From positions 62,001 through 126,000 of the forward strand of contig NZ_JBEHWS010000010.1 in the NCBI RefSeq assembly GCF_040239565.1: DNA of 64,000 bases, written 5' to 3'. This document shows, one piece after another, positions 17,900 to 26,297 of the stretch. The notes below the pieces were generated by a model that did no database searches, was not told the origin of the DNA, and worked only from the letters and a program-made list of their open reading frames with translations. The number at the start of each line of letters is the position of its first letter. The stretch's first letter is position 1. The DNA comes from Fulvimarina sp040239565 (GTDB lineage: Bacteria; Pseudomonadota; Alphaproteobacteria; Rhizobiales; Rhizobiaceae). The position numbers and the translations under genes are program-made.

Positions 17900-18832
17900 T
17901 TACAGCTTCTCGGTCAGTTCCGGTACCAGTTCGAAGAGATCGCCCACGAGGCCGTAATCGGCAACCTGGAAGATCGGCGCTTCCTCGTCCTTGTTGATCG
18001 CGACGATCACCTTGGAATCCTTCATGCCGGCGAGATGCTGGATCGCGCCGGAAATACCGCATGCAATGTAGAGCTCCGGCGCGACGACCTTGCCAGTCTG
18101 TCCCACCTGCCAGTCGTTCGGGGCGTAGCCGGCATCGACCGCCGCGCGCGATGCACCGACTGCCGCGCCGAGCTTGTCGGCAAGTGGCATCATGATTTCA
18201 CGGAACTTCTCGTCCGAGCCGAGCGCCCGACCGCCAGAAACGACCACCTTGGCGCTGCCAAGATCCGGACGTTCCGATTGCGCCAGCTCTTCCGAAACGA
18301 AGCTCGACAGGCCGGGATCAATCACCGAAACCGACACGGCTTCGATCGGGGCCGAGCCGCCCTCGCCCGTTGCATCGAAGCTCGACGTGCGAATGGTCAT
18401 CACCTTCTTGGTATCGGAGGATTTGACCGTCTGGACAGCGTTGCCGGCATAGGTCGGCCGCTTGAAGGTATCCGGGCCTTCGACGCTCATTACGTCGGAA
18501 ATCTGCATGACGTCGAGAAGCGCTGCCGCTCGCGGCAAGACATTCTTGCCCATCGTGGTGGCGGGCGCGACGATCGCGTCGTAACCGCCAGCCATCTCGA
18601 CCAACAACGCGGCGACAGGCTCGGCGAGGCGGTTGGCGAGGATCGGAGCTTCCGCTGTCAGGACCTTCGCGACGCCGTCGAGTTTGGCGGCGGCCTCTGC
18701 GACGGCTCCCACGCCCTCGCCCGCAATGAGGAGATGGACGTCAGAGCCGAGCGCCTTCGCAGCGGTCAAGGCTTTCGCGGTCTCCGAAGAGAGCGCTGTA
18801 TTATCGTGTTCGGCCAGAAGAAGAGTGGTCAT
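17900..18832 (-). CDS. etfA: Electron transfer flavoprotein alpha subunit
   Basis: The 310-residue protein has the N-terminal ETF alpha/beta domain and the C-terminal FAD-binding domain with VSGGRALGSDEKF, GAAVGASRAAVDAG, GQTGKVVAPELY and GISGAIQHLAGM, the standard FAD contacts. With EtfB it takes electrons from acyl-CoA and other flavin dehydrogenases to ETF-ubiquinone oxidoreductase. It follows etfB by 21 bp. Confidence 0.97.
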   Translation of the reverse strand: MTTLLLAEHDNTALSSETAKALTAAKALGSDVHLLIAGEGVGAVAEAAAKLDGVAKVLTAEAPILANRLAEPVAALLVEMAGGYDAIVAPATTMGKNVLPRAAALLDVMQISDVMSVEGPDTFKRPTYAGNAVQTVKSSDTKKVMTIRTSSFDATGEGGSAPIEAVSVSVIDPGLSSFVSEELAQSERPDLGSAKVVVSGGRALGSDEKFREIMMPLADKLGAAVGASRAAVDAGYAPNDWQVGQTGKVVAPELYIACGISGAIQHLAGMKDSKVIVAINKDEEAPIFQVADYGLVGDLFELVPELTEKL

Positions 18833-18853
18833 GTCGATTATCCTTCCCGCGCC

Positions 18854-19603
18854 TTAAAGGACGCCGGCTTCGTTCTTGAGCTTGTCGACCAGTTCGTCGA
18901 CCGAGGCGACCTTCACGCCGGCCTGACGGCTCTCGGGCTCTTCGGTCTTCAGGACTTCAAGCCGACGCGCGATGTCGACGCCGAAATCGTCGGGCGTCTT
19001 GGCGTCGATCGGCTTCTTCTTCGCCTTCATGATATTGGGAAGAGAGGCGTAGCGCGGCTCGTTGAGGCGCAGATCGACCGAGACGACGGCGGGCAGGTTC
19101 AGATCGACAGTCTGGAGGCCGCCATCGACCTCGCGCGTCACCTTCACGCTGCCGTCCGACGGCTCGACCTTATAGGCGAACGTGCCCTGCCCCCAGTTCG
19201 TCAGAGCGGCCAGCATCTGACCAGTCTGGTTGCAGTCATCGTCGATCGCCTGCTTGCCGAGGAAGACCAGGTCTGGCGTTTCGGTTTCACAGATTCCCTT
19301 GAGGATCTTGGCGACGGCAAGCGGCTCGACGATTTCGTCGGTCGCAACGTGAATGCCGCGATCGGCGCCCATGGCGAGCGCGGTGCGAATGGTGTCGGCA
19401 GACTGTTTCGGCCCGATCGAAACCGCGATGACCTCCTCGGCCGTACCGGCTTCCTTGAGCCGTACGGCCTCCTCGACGGCAATCTCGTCGAAGGGGTTCA
19501 TGCTCATCTTGACGTTGGCGAGTTCCACGCCCGAGCCATCCGGCTTCACCCGGATCTTCACGTTGTAGTCGACCACGCGCTTGACGGCGACGAGGATTTT
19601 CAT
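18854..19603 (-). CDS. etfB: Electron transfer flavoprotein beta subunit
   Basis: The 249-residue product begins MKILVAVKRVVDYNVKIRVK and has the AMP-binding ETF beta fold with GADRGIHV and the signature VDLRLNEPRYASLPNIMKAKKKPI. It forms the heterodimer with EtfA encoded immediately downstream. The unit HIG1-ATR-etfB-etfA-hbd is on one strand, with a 158 bp gap before etfB that may contain its own promoter. Confidence 0.97.
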   Translation of the reverse strand: MKILVAVKRVVDYNVKIRVKPDGSGVELANVKMSMNPFDEIAVEEAVRLKEAGTAEEVIAVSIGPKQSADTIRTALAMGADRGIHVATDEIVEPLAVAKILKGICETETPDLVFLGKQAIDDDCNQTGQMLAALTNWGQGTFAYKVEPSDGSVKVTREVDGGLQTVDLNLPAVVSVDLRLNEPRYASLPNIMKAKKKPIDAKTPDDFGVDIARRLEVLKTEEPESRQAGVKVASVDELVDKLKNEAGVL

Positions 19604-19761
19604 GGGGCTTTGCTCCCGAAACGTTTTGTCGGCTGCCGAGTCATTTAGGGGCCGCCTGTCATGTCAGCAGAGGTTTTGGCCTCGGAGTGAACGCATTTCA
19701 AGAAGGCGCTGTAGGCCAGATCGCGCCGGGCCGAACGATTCTTCCAATCATTCGGTCTTTG

Positions 19762-20328
19762 CTAGCGGCTTTTTCCGGGGACCCAGAGAACGTCGCCTTT
19801 GCCATCGTCATTGGCGATCCGCCCACAGACGAAGAGGTGGTCGGAGAGGCGGTTGATATAGCGCAGAGCCGTATCGGCAACCGGCTCCTTTCTTGCCAAA
19901 GCGACCATCAGCCGTTCGACGCGCCGTGAAACGGTGCGGGCGTGATGGAGATTTGCGGCGACGGGCGCTCCGGCGGGCAGCACGAAGCTCTTTAACGGTT
20001 CGAGCTTTTCGTTCATCCGGTCGATCTCAGCTTCCAACCGGTCGACCTGGCTATCAACGACCTTCAACGGCTCGAAACCGAGGTCTTCTCCCGTGTCGGG
20101 CGTCGCAAGTTCGGCGCCGAGATCAAAAAGCTCGTTCTGAATGCGGGCGAGCATGTCGTCGAGATCGCCCGCCGCGTGGAGCCGCGCGAGACCGATGACC
20201 GCGTTGAGTTCGTCCACCGTGCCATAGGTTTCGACGCGCAGGTCGTCCTTCGGGCGCCGCTCGCCATTCCCGAGCATCGTGGTGCCCTTGTCGCCCGTGC
20301 GGGTGTAGATCTTGTTCAGCTTGACCAT
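19762..20328 (-). CDS. PduO-type cob(I)alamin adenosyltransferase
   Basis: The 188-residue enzyme transfers the adenosyl group of ATP to cob(I)alamin, making adenosylcobalamin for enzymes such as methylmalonyl-CoA mutase; methylmalonyl-CoA epimerase is encoded at 39.8-40.2 kb. Motifs: TRTGDKGTTMLG near the N-terminus (ATP loop) and SRRVERLMVAL...RYINRLSDHLFV near the C-terminus. AAGGAG lies seven bases before the ATG. It follows the HIG1 gene by 47 bp. Confidence 0.94.
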   Translation of the reverse strand: MVKLNKIYTRTGDKGTTMLGNGERRPKDDLRVETYGTVDELNAVIGLARLHAAGDLDDMLARIQNELFDLGAELATPDTGEDLGFEPLKVVDSQVDRLEAEIDRMNEKLEPLKSFVLPAGAPVAANLHHARTVSRRVERLMVALARKEPVADTALRYINRLSDHLFVCGRIANDDGKGDVLWVPGKSR

Positions 20329-20375
20329 GCGCGCTCCTTACCTTTGGCCGGAAGGTTGGACGCAATCACAAAGGG

Positions 20376-20564
20376 TCAACGGCCGAAGAGAAGAAACGCC
20401 ACGATCAGGACGACCGCGATCGCCTGAAACATGATTCGATAGCGCATGAATTTCTGCGATTTGTTGCTCGGGCCGCCCTTCATCAGGTTCATGAGACCCA
20501 TAATAAGGACGATCGCCGTTGCGATCATCGCAGCAAGCGCCAGAAATGTCAGGAAGCCAGACAT
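20376..20564 (-). CDS. Twin transmembrane protein with HIG1-like domain
   Basis: The 62-residue protein has two hydrophobic helices (about residues 4-26 and 42-60) joined by a basic loop (KGGPSNKSQKFMRYR). This is the small HIG1_N type of alphaproteobacteria. Mitochondrial HIG1 proteins associate with respiratory supercomplexes; a bacterial role is not established. It leads the adenosyltransferase-etfBA unit. Confidence 0.85.
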   Translation of the reverse strand: MSGFLTFLALAAMIATAIVLIMGLMNLMKGGPSNKSQKFMRYRIMFQAIAVVLIVAFLLFGR

Positions 20565-20668
20565 GGAGACCTTCTGCCAGAAATCACGGCCTGAGATGCC
20601 GGATCGGAAGTGACATCCAATCTAGGGTCCACGCCGATGCGTCAACAGACGCAGCGATGTCGCAGACG

Positions 20669-20695
20669 AAAGCCGGACGCCTGAGGGCATCCGGC
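20669..20695 (-). terminator. Hairpin terminator after the degenerate Wzc-like gene
   Basis: On the minus strand a ten-pair stem (GCCGGATGCC with GGCGTCCGGC, one U-G pair) closes a four-base loop and is followed by TTTCG. The U-tract is short. It lies 33 bp past the stop at 20729. Confidence 0.6.
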
Positions 20696-20728
20696 TTCGA
20701 TCTGGCAGGAGCGAGATAAGGTGACCTC

Positions 20729-21520
20729 TCAGTGGAGAATCGGCGTTTCGCCTTCCGAGACGAGGTGGAGGACATCGTAAGTGGCGCTGGCGTTGAGCAC
20801 CTGCGCGAGATTGTCCACGTCCTCTGTCTTGCTTTCACTTGCGGCGATGATGATAGCCGTTTCGCCATCGATTAATCCGCCAATCAGGTCCAGGCATTCG
20901 AGCGGTGCGTGGACCACCGTCATTGCATAGCTCTGGTGAAAAGCCTCGATATAGACCGCGAGGTCTTCGAGCTGATCCTCCTCCAGGGCGGCAAGATCCA
21001 CATCTCCGGATGGCGCGACGTGAAGGCGCGACTGGGGATCGCGATGGATGATCTCATCGACCGGCCGGCCGCCCCCCAGAAGATCGATCCATCCCGCGGG
21101 AACATCCTCATCGGAAACGATCGGTGAATTGGCCGATCCTTCGAGTTGAATGAGCGCGACGGGATGGTTCTCTTCGGTCAGGAGCCGCGAAAGCGTCAGC
21201 ACCGTTTCAAGCGAAGAGTTGTCCGCAAAGGGGGTGACGACCACCAGCCGCTTGATCTTCATTTCCTTTGCCGCGAAAGCCAGGTCGTCGACGCCGACCC
21301 GCTCGATCACCTGTTTATTGCCGCCTAGGTCACCGGTCTCGATCGTCTCGTTTTCCACGCCGTCCACGCTCGCATTCGCCATATCAATGATCGCTTTTTG
21401 AAATCCGTGTCCGGGACCAGCCTCGATCGCAAGCCTTGCGGTCTTGTCGAGAGGCCTATCCTGTCTGGTCGCCGCTTCATCAGCTGCGCCGTCCGAATGC
21501 AGGGTGCCTGTGTTTCTCAT
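20729..21520 (-). CDS. ParA/Wzc-fold protein with degenerate nucleotide-binding motifs (pseudo-BY-kinase)
   Basis: Of 263 residues, about 75-255 follow the order of the cytoplasmic ATPase domain of Wzc/CpsD tyrosine kinases: beta strand LVVVTPF, loop, helix, VALIQLEG, GWIDLLGGGRPVDEIIH, LHVAPSGD, TVVHAPLE. Each nucleotide motif is altered: the P-loop GxGKST position reads ADNSSLE, the Walker A' DxD position reads QLEG, and Walker B DTPP reads HAPLE. There is no C-terminal tyrosine cluster and no membrane segment. It is divergent from a polysaccharide export lipoprotein gene, suggesting a structural or regulatory part in polysaccharide export. The assignment is by pattern, not by search. Confidence 0.65.
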   Translation of the reverse strand: MRNTGTLHSDGAADEAATRQDRPLDKTARLAIEAGPGHGFQKAIIDMANASVDGVENETIETGDLGGNKQVIERVGVDDLAFAAKEMKIKRLVVVTPFADNSSLETVLTLSRLLTEENHPVALIQLEGSANSPIVSDEDVPAGWIDLLGGGRPVDEIIHRDPQSRLHVAPSGDVDLAALEEDQLEDLAVYIEAFHQSYAMTVVHAPLECLDLIGGLIDGETAIIIAASESKTEDVDNLAQVLNASATYDVLHLVSEGETPILH

Positions 21521-21823
21521 ATCGCCACCGTCCGATCCTCGGGCCCGGCCGCGATGGCAGAATGGCGGCCACTTGCCCGGATTTGGTAAGTGAACGGTCG
21601 CTCTTTTTGGTAACCAGCCCGTTAAGCGTCTGTTTTTGGTTGCCGTTCGACGAAGATTTTAACCTTCGAAGGCCTTCGGCTACTGGTCTAAACCCTTCCA
21701 CATCAAGGGTTTCACGAATGATTAACCCTAATTGCGGTATCACTTTGCCAAGCGGTACGGCGATGCCTTGGGGCTTCTTCATGCGCGTTTCGGCGCGACC
21801 GGCTGGACGGACGGAGTTGGGGA
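21521..21823. promoter_or_regulatory. Divergent promoter region with palindromes
   Basis: This 303 bp gap separates the pseudo-kinase and export lipoprotein genes. It holds a perfect palindrome CCTTCGAAGG (21663-21672) and an inverted repeat AACCCTT-N7-AAGGGTT (21691-21711), the latter of a size suited to a dimeric regulator. No -10/-35 pair stands out. Confidence 0.35.
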
Positions 21824-22384
21824 ATGAGAACGATTGCAAAGTTCGTACTGGGCCTGGCGATGGTGTCGACCGCGGCCTGTTCGTCTTACAAGCCCGCCCC
21901 GCCGGCCTTTCACGCAGTCCTCAATCAGCCATATCGCTTCGATAGCGGCGACGTTGCTCGTATCACGGTGTTCGAGCAGCAAGAGCTGACGAAGGCCTAT
22001 CCGATCGACAAGGCCGGCTATCTATCGATGCCCCTCATTGGCGACGTACCAGCACGGGGCCGCACCTCGGTCCAGCTTCAGCAGGAAATCGCATCGAAGC
22101 TGCGCGACGGCTATCTGCAGGATCCCGACGTAACGGTGTCGGTCGATCGCTATCGTCCGTTCTTTATCATGGGCGAGGTCAACCAGGGCGGCCAATACAC
22201 CTATGTTCCCGGCATGACTGTTCAGAAGGCGATCGCGGTTTCGGGCGGGTTCACGCCACGCGCAGAGCAAGGCACGGTCGATATCACCCGGCAGATCGGC
22301 AAGCAGGTGATAACCGGCCGCGTCGTTACATCCGACCCGCTCCTGCCGGGCGACACAATTTATGTACGCGAGCGCTGGTTCTAG
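21824..22384 (+). CDS. Polysaccharide biosynthesis/export lipoprotein (OPX/Wza-like)
   Basis: The 186-residue protein has a lipoprotein signal peptide with lipobox STAAC (Cys19). Residues about 36-120 are a Poly_export domain (YRFDSGDVARITVFEQQELTKAYPIDKAGYLSMPLIGDV) and residues about 125-180 an SLBB-like domain (FIMGEVNQGGQYTYVPGMTVQKAIAVSGGFTPRA). It is short compared with Wza (about 380 residues) and lacks the C-terminal barrel helix, like many GumB/ExoF-type proteins. It should sit in the outer membrane or periplasm. No glycosyltransferase genes are adjacent. It converges with pcaQ. Confidence 0.9.
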   Translation: MRTIAKFVLGLAMVSTAACSSYKPAPPAFHAVLNQPYRFDSGDVARITVFEQQELTKAYPIDKAGYLSMPLIGDVPARGRTSVQLQQEIASKLRDGYLQDPDVTVSVDRYRPFFIMGEVNQGGQYTYVPGMTVQKAIAVSGGFTPRAEQGTVDITRQIGKQVITGRVVTSDPLLPGDTIYVRERWF

Positions 22385-22452
22385 CCGCAATCGATAGGCC
22401 CAGCTGATCGCACCTGTGGCGGCAGACGCCTCGCCTGCCCTTCCAGAAAGAC

Positions 22453-23376
22453 CTATCCGCTTTCACCGTGCAGCCGCGCCGCGACTTCCGCGATCTCCTT
22501 GCATAAGGCATCGGCCGCCTCGTCCCGCCGACTGTTGCGGCGGCGCGAAAGACCAACGGGCCCACCGAGAAGTTCGTCGCGGACCGGCAAAACCGCCAGT
22601 TCGCCGCGATCGAGCTCGGTTCTGACGACTCCTTCGGAGATGAACCAGATGGTGTCTGAAATCTGAACCGTCCGGATGCCAAATGCCTGCGAGACGTTAT
22701 CGTAGGAGGCGATCGCCTCTCCTATCCCGAGCGACTGAAGATAGGAACGCACCGCCGGCGCGATCACTGCGCCGCCGGGCGGCAGCATCAGCGGGAAACG
22801 CTGCAAGTCGGATGGCGCCCATTCGGTCCCAGCAAGCGGGTGGCCGGGCCGGACGATGGGCACCACGCGCTCCCAATAGAGACGGTGGAAATCTAGACCC
22901 TGCGCCAGACCCTGCGGCGGCATGCGGCCAACAACCAAATCGAGTTCACCCTCGCGCAGCTGGGACAGAAGCAGCCAGTTCGGGCCCGTCGATATACGCA
23001 AGGTACAATCGGGAAAGCGCGCTCGAAACGCTTCAGCGGCGGCGGGAAAGAGCTGGGTAGAGGCGGTGGGTAGAACGCCAACGGAAAGCTTCCTGCGTTT
23101 TGCCGTGTTCTCCCGGACAAGAGTCTGTGCTCGTTCGAGATCGGCAAGGGCCGTGCCGGCATGCCGCTGAAAGACGAGCCCGGCTTCGGTGAGGACGAGC
23201 CGGCGCCCGCTTCGGTCGAAGAGATGGACGCCGAGAATATCCTCCAGCTCGCGGATTGTCTTCGATGCCGCCGGCTGGCTGACGTTCAGGGCTTCCGCTG
23301 CGGCGTTCAGGCTGCCGCGCCGCGCCGTTTCGACGAAACAGCGCAGATGCCGCAGTCGCAGGAGCGGATCGAGCAA
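22453..23376 (-). CDS. pcaQ: LysR-type transcriptional activator of protocatechuate genes
   Basis: The 307-residue protein has an N-terminal winged helix (LRHLRCFVETARRGSLNAAAEALNVSQPAASKTI) and a LysR substrate domain (residues about 95-295). It is divergent from pcaCHGB, and the site ATAACT-N4-GGTTAT, close to the known PcaQ box, lies in between. PcaQ of Rhizobiales responds to beta-carboxymuconate or beta-ketoadipate pathway intermediates. The only in-frame start near the domain edge is TTG at 23376, preceded by GGAG at seven bases; an in-frame stop lies six codons upstream (23392-23394). That ribosome-binding site is inside the PcaQ box. Confidence 0.92.
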   Translation of the reverse strand: MLDPLLRLRHLRCFVETARRGSLNAAAEALNVSQPAASKTIRELEDILGVHLFDRSGRRLVLTEAGLVFQRHAGTALADLERAQTLVRENTAKRRKLSVGVLPTASTQLFPAAAEAFRARFPDCTLRISTGPNWLLLSQLREGELDLVVGRMPPQGLAQGLDFHRLYWERVVPIVRPGHPLAGTEWAPSDLQRFPLMLPPGGAVIAPAVRSYLQSLGIGEAIASYDNVSQAFGIRTVQISDTIWFISEGVVRTELDRGELAVLPVRDELLGGPVGLSRRRNSRRDEAADALCKEIAEVAARLHGESG

Positions 23377-23379
23377 TAG

Positions 23380-23395
23380 ATAACTCCGGGGTTAT
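23380..23395. promoter_or_regulatory. PcaQ operator
   Basis: ATAACT-CCGG-GGTTAT is an inverted repeat nearly identical to the published PcaQ consensus ATAACC-N4-GGTTAA. It lies 99 bp before the pcaC start and only three bases before the pcaQ start codon, so it could serve both activation of pca and autocontrol of pcaQ. Confidence 0.75.
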
Positions 23396-23494
23396 ATCAT
23401 CTCTCGACAAATATATTTTCCGAGACAAGTCCGCCATGACAAAATCCTCTTATGTCGATGAAGCCAGACAGGAACTGGACCCCGGGGGAGCTGA

Positions 23495-23884
23495 ATGACC
23501 GATCGCTATGAAGAAGGCATGCGCGTGCGCCGTTCCGTTCTCGGCAACGAACACGTGGATCGAGCCGAGGCAGCAAAGACCGAATTCGACGTTCCCTTCC
23601 AGGACCTCATCACCCGATCGGCCTGGGGCACGGTCTGGGCGTCGGACGGTATCTCACAGCGCGATAGGTCCATGCTCACCCTTGCCCTGCTCGCGGCGTG
23701 CGGAAACTTCGAGGAAATCCCCATGCACATCCGTGCAACGGCGCGGACGGGCGCTTCAAAGCAGGACGTACTCGAGACCTTTCAGCATGTGGCGATCTAC
23801 GCCGGTGTTCCCCGTGCAAATCACGCCCTCAAACTCGCCAAGGCGACCTATGCCGAAATGGAAGAGGAAGTCCGCAATGGCTGA
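23495..23884 (+). CDS. pcaC: 4-carboxymuconolactone decarboxylase
   Basis: The 129-residue enzyme has the CMD fold with PFQDLITRSAWGTVWAS, SMLTLALLAA and EEIPMHIRATARTG...QDVLETFQHVAIYAGVPRANHALK, including the conserved His of the MHIRA block. It decarboxylates 4-carboxymuconolactone to beta-ketoadipate enol-lactone. GGGGGAG precedes the ATG. It heads the operon and overlaps pcaH by eight bases. The pcaD gene usual at this position in Rhizobiales is absent. Confidence 0.96.
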   Translation: MTDRYEEGMRVRRSVLGNEHVDRAEAAKTEFDVPFQDLITRSAWGTVWASDGISQRDRSMLTLALLAACGNFEEIPMHIRATARTGASKQDVLETFQHVAIYAGVPRANHALKLAKATYAEMEEEVRNG

Positions 23885-24605
23885 TCTGGGCCCCTTGTTT
23901 CCGCGCGATCGGGGCATTCATCCCGTTGCCTACGATCCCGGCTACAAGACGAGTGTAGCGCGCTCGCCGTCGCTTCCGCTCGTGTCGATGGAAAGCACGC
24001 CGAGCGAGGAAACGGGACCGCGTTTCGGCCATTCTTCGCTCGGGCCACTCGACAACAATCTGATCCTCAATTTTTCCAAGGGTGAAGCGCCGGCAATCGG
24101 CGAGCGCATCCTGATGCATGGCCGAGTCCTGGACGAAAACGGCAAGGGCGTGCCGCAGACGCTGGTCGAAATCTGGCAGGCCAATGCCGGCGGTCGCTAC
24201 CGCCACAAGAAGGACGGCTACCTCGCGCCGCTGGACCCGAATTTCGGCGGCTGCGGACGGACCCTCACGGACGACGAGGGGGGCTACCAGTTCCTGACCA
24301 TCCGGCCCGGCGCCTATCCCTGGCCCAATCGCGGAAACGACTGGCGGCCGATGCACATCCATGTCTCGGTCTTTGGTCACTCCTTCGGCCAGCGCCTGAT
24401 CACGCAGATGTATTTCGAAGGCGATCCGCTGATTTCCCGCTGTCCGATCGCCGCGACGATCAAGTCCCGCGCCCACCTCGACCGGCTGGTTGCTCCCCTC
24501 GACATGGGCCGATCGCGCCCGCTCGACTTTCTCGCCTACAAGTTCGACATCGTGCTGCGCGGACGCCGCCAGACCATGTTCGAGAACCAGCTGGAAGGCT
24601 TCTGA
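23877..24605 (+). CDS. pcaH: Protocatechuate 3,4-dioxygenase beta subunit
   Basis: The 242-residue subunit carries the non-heme Fe(III) site: Tyr108 (GGRYRHK), Tyr147 (GAYPW), His160 and His162 (RPMHIHV). These positions match the Pseudomonas beta-subunit ligands (Tyr408, Tyr447, His460, His462) exactly when 300 is subtracted. The alpha-beta heterodimer cleaves protocatechuate intradiol to 3-carboxy-cis,cis-muconate. The ATG at 23877 overlaps the pcaC stop, indicating translational coupling. Confidence 0.97.
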   Translation: MADLGPLFPRDRGIHPVAYDPGYKTSVARSPSLPLVSMESTPSEETGPRFGHSSLGPLDNNLILNFSKGEAPAIGERILMHGRVLDENGKGVPQTLVEIWQANAGGRYRHKKDGYLAPLDPNFGGCGRTLTDDEGGYQFLTIRPGAYPWPNRGNDWRPMHIHVSVFGHSFGQRLITQMYFEGDPLISRCPIAATIKSRAHLDRLVAPLDMGRSRPLDFLAYKFDIVLRGRRQTMFENQLEGF

Positions 24606-24606
24606 C

Positions 24607-25206
24607 ATGGTCCAGACACTCGACACGCTTCAGGAAACGCCGTCGCAGACAGCCGGGCCATACGTTCATATCGGTCTGATGCCGACCTATGCCGGAAATC
24701 CCGGAACCTATGAGCACGAAATCGGCCACTCTCCGATCGAGGAAGGGGCGAAGGGCGAAATCATTGAGATCGTCGGATCGGTTTATGACGGCACCGGCTG
24801 GGCAATGCGCGACGCTCTGATTGAGAGCTGGCAGGCGGATGCCTCGGGCCTATTCCCCGGTCAGGTAGGCGCCGATCCGAAGGTCTCCGGCTTCTGCCGC
24901 TTCGCCGCGGACGGCGAGAACGGCGAATTCACGCTGCGCACGGTAAAACCCGGCCGGGTCGCCAGCCGGTCCGGGCAGTCCCAGGCGCCGCATATCTCGA
25001 TCTGGATCGTCGCACGGGGCATCAATATCGGCCTTCAGACCCGCATCTATTTCGAGGACGAGGATAATGCTGCCGATCCGCTGCTGAACCGGATCGAGCA
25101 GCGTCACCGTGTCGACACGTTGCTTGCCAGGAAGGGTGACGACGGGCGCTACCGCTTCAATATCCGCCTTCAGGGCGAAGGTGAGACGGTCTTCCTCGAT
25201 CTCTGA
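24607..25206 (+). CDS. pcaG: Protocatechuate 3,4-dioxygenase alpha subunit
   Basis: The 199-residue subunit begins with the conserved TPSQTAGPYVHIGL and contains the intradiol dioxygenase fold (DALIESWQADASG, SQAPHISIWIVARGI, RIYFEDE), but lacks the iron ligands, as alpha subunits do. It starts one base after the pcaH stop and completes the dioxygenase. Confidence 0.97.
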   Translation: MVQTLDTLQETPSQTAGPYVHIGLMPTYAGNPGTYEHEIGHSPIEEGAKGEIIEIVGSVYDGTGWAMRDALIESWQADASGLFPGQVGADPKVSGFCRFAADGENGEFTLRTVKPGRVASRSGQSQAPHISIWIVARGINIGLQTRIYFEDEDNAADPLLNRIEQRHRVDTLLARKGDDGRYRFNIRLQGEGETVFLDL

Positions 25207-25244
25207 ACAAGCGGACAACTACGAACGTCGTGGAAAGACAGGAC

Positions 25245-26297
25245 ATGAGCATCAACGTCTTCGATCACCCCTGGCTCAATGGCCTGTTCGCGGACGAAGA
25301 GACGGCCGAGATCTGGTCGTCGGAGGCTCAGCTAGAGCACATGCTCGCCTTCGAGGCCGCGTGGAGCCGCGCTCTCAGCGCAACGGGCCTTGCCGATTCG
25401 GCCGCATCCGAGACCGCCGCCAAGTTCATTGAAACTGCGGAAATCGACATTGCGGCACTTCGCGCCGGCACCGGCCAAGACGGCATTCCGGTCCCGAACC
25501 TCGTCAAGCAGTTGAAGGCGATAGCTGGAGACGGCATCCATTCCGGCTCGACATCCCAGGACGTGATCGATACCGCCCTCGCCCTCACCCTGAAGGCGAC
25601 GTCGGCGCTTCTCGATAACCGCCTCGGTGCACTCGCCTCTGGCCTTTCTGCCCTTGAAGACCGCTTCGGCGATCGCCCGCTGATGGGCCGCACGCGGATG
25701 CAAGCGGCGACCGAGATAACCGTTCGCGACCGCGTCATGGCATGGCGCCTGCCGATCGAGGGCTATCGAAGCCGTCTCCCGGCGCTTCGGCAATGCGTCG
25801 AGCGCGTGCAGGTCGGTGGCGCATCCGGCAACCGTGCGGCGGTCGGCGACAAGGGGCAGGCGATGGCCGACCATGTCGCGGCATCCCTCGGCCTCTCCAG
25901 CACCGGCAAAGCCTGGCACGCCATGCGCGAAAATCTCGCTGCCTATGCGGGCTTTCTTTCGGAGGTCAGCGGCACGCTAGGCAAGATGGGAACCGATATC
26001 TGCCTGATGGCCCAACAGGGCATCGATGAGATCGCGTTGAAAGGCGGCGGTGGCTCGTCGGCGATGCCGCACAAGCAGAACCCGGTGGTTGCTGAACTGC
26101 TGGTCACCCTCGGCCGATTCAACGCGGTGCAGCTGTCCGGAATGCACCAGGCCCTCCTCCACGAACAGGAACGCTCGGGCGCCGCCTGGGCGCTCGAATG
26201 GATGATCCTGCCGCAAATGGCGATGGCGACCGGCCGCGCCACCAGCGCCGCACTGACGCTGATCGGGGATATCGAGAGAATCGGCAATTCAGAGTAA
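25245..26297 (+). CDS. pcaB: 3-carboxy-cis,cis-muconate cycloisomerase
   Basis: The 350-residue protein belongs to the fumarase/aspartase superfamily and shows the signature GSSAMPHKQNP (residues about 265-275), plus GSTSQDVIDTA. It converts 3-carboxymuconate to 4-carboxymuconolactone, the PcaC substrate. The ATG at 25245 was preferred over GTG at 25230 as it begins the conserved N-terminus. It is the last gene of pcaCHGB; no terminator is evident behind it. Confidence 0.95.
   Translation: MSINVFDHPWLNGLFADEETAEIWSSEAQLEHMLAFEAAWSRALSATGLADSAASETAAKFIETAEIDIAALRAGTGQDGIPVPNLVKQLKAIAGDGIHSGSTSQDVIDTALALTLKATSALLDNRLGALASGLSALEDRFGDRPLMGRTRMQAATEITVRDRVMAWRLPIEGYRSRLPALRQCVERVQVGGASGNRAAVGDKGQAMADHVAASLGLSSTGKAWHAMRENLAAYAGFLSEVSGTLGKMGTDICLMAQQGIDEIALKGGGGSSAMPHKQNPVVAELLVTLGRFNAVQLSGMHQALLHEQERSGAAWALEWMILPQMAMATGRATSAALTLIGDIERIGNSE

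Noticed and set aside
18035..19648. 537-codon plus-strand frame across etfA/etfB
   Set aside because: Antisense shadow of two clear genes; no recognisable protein features.
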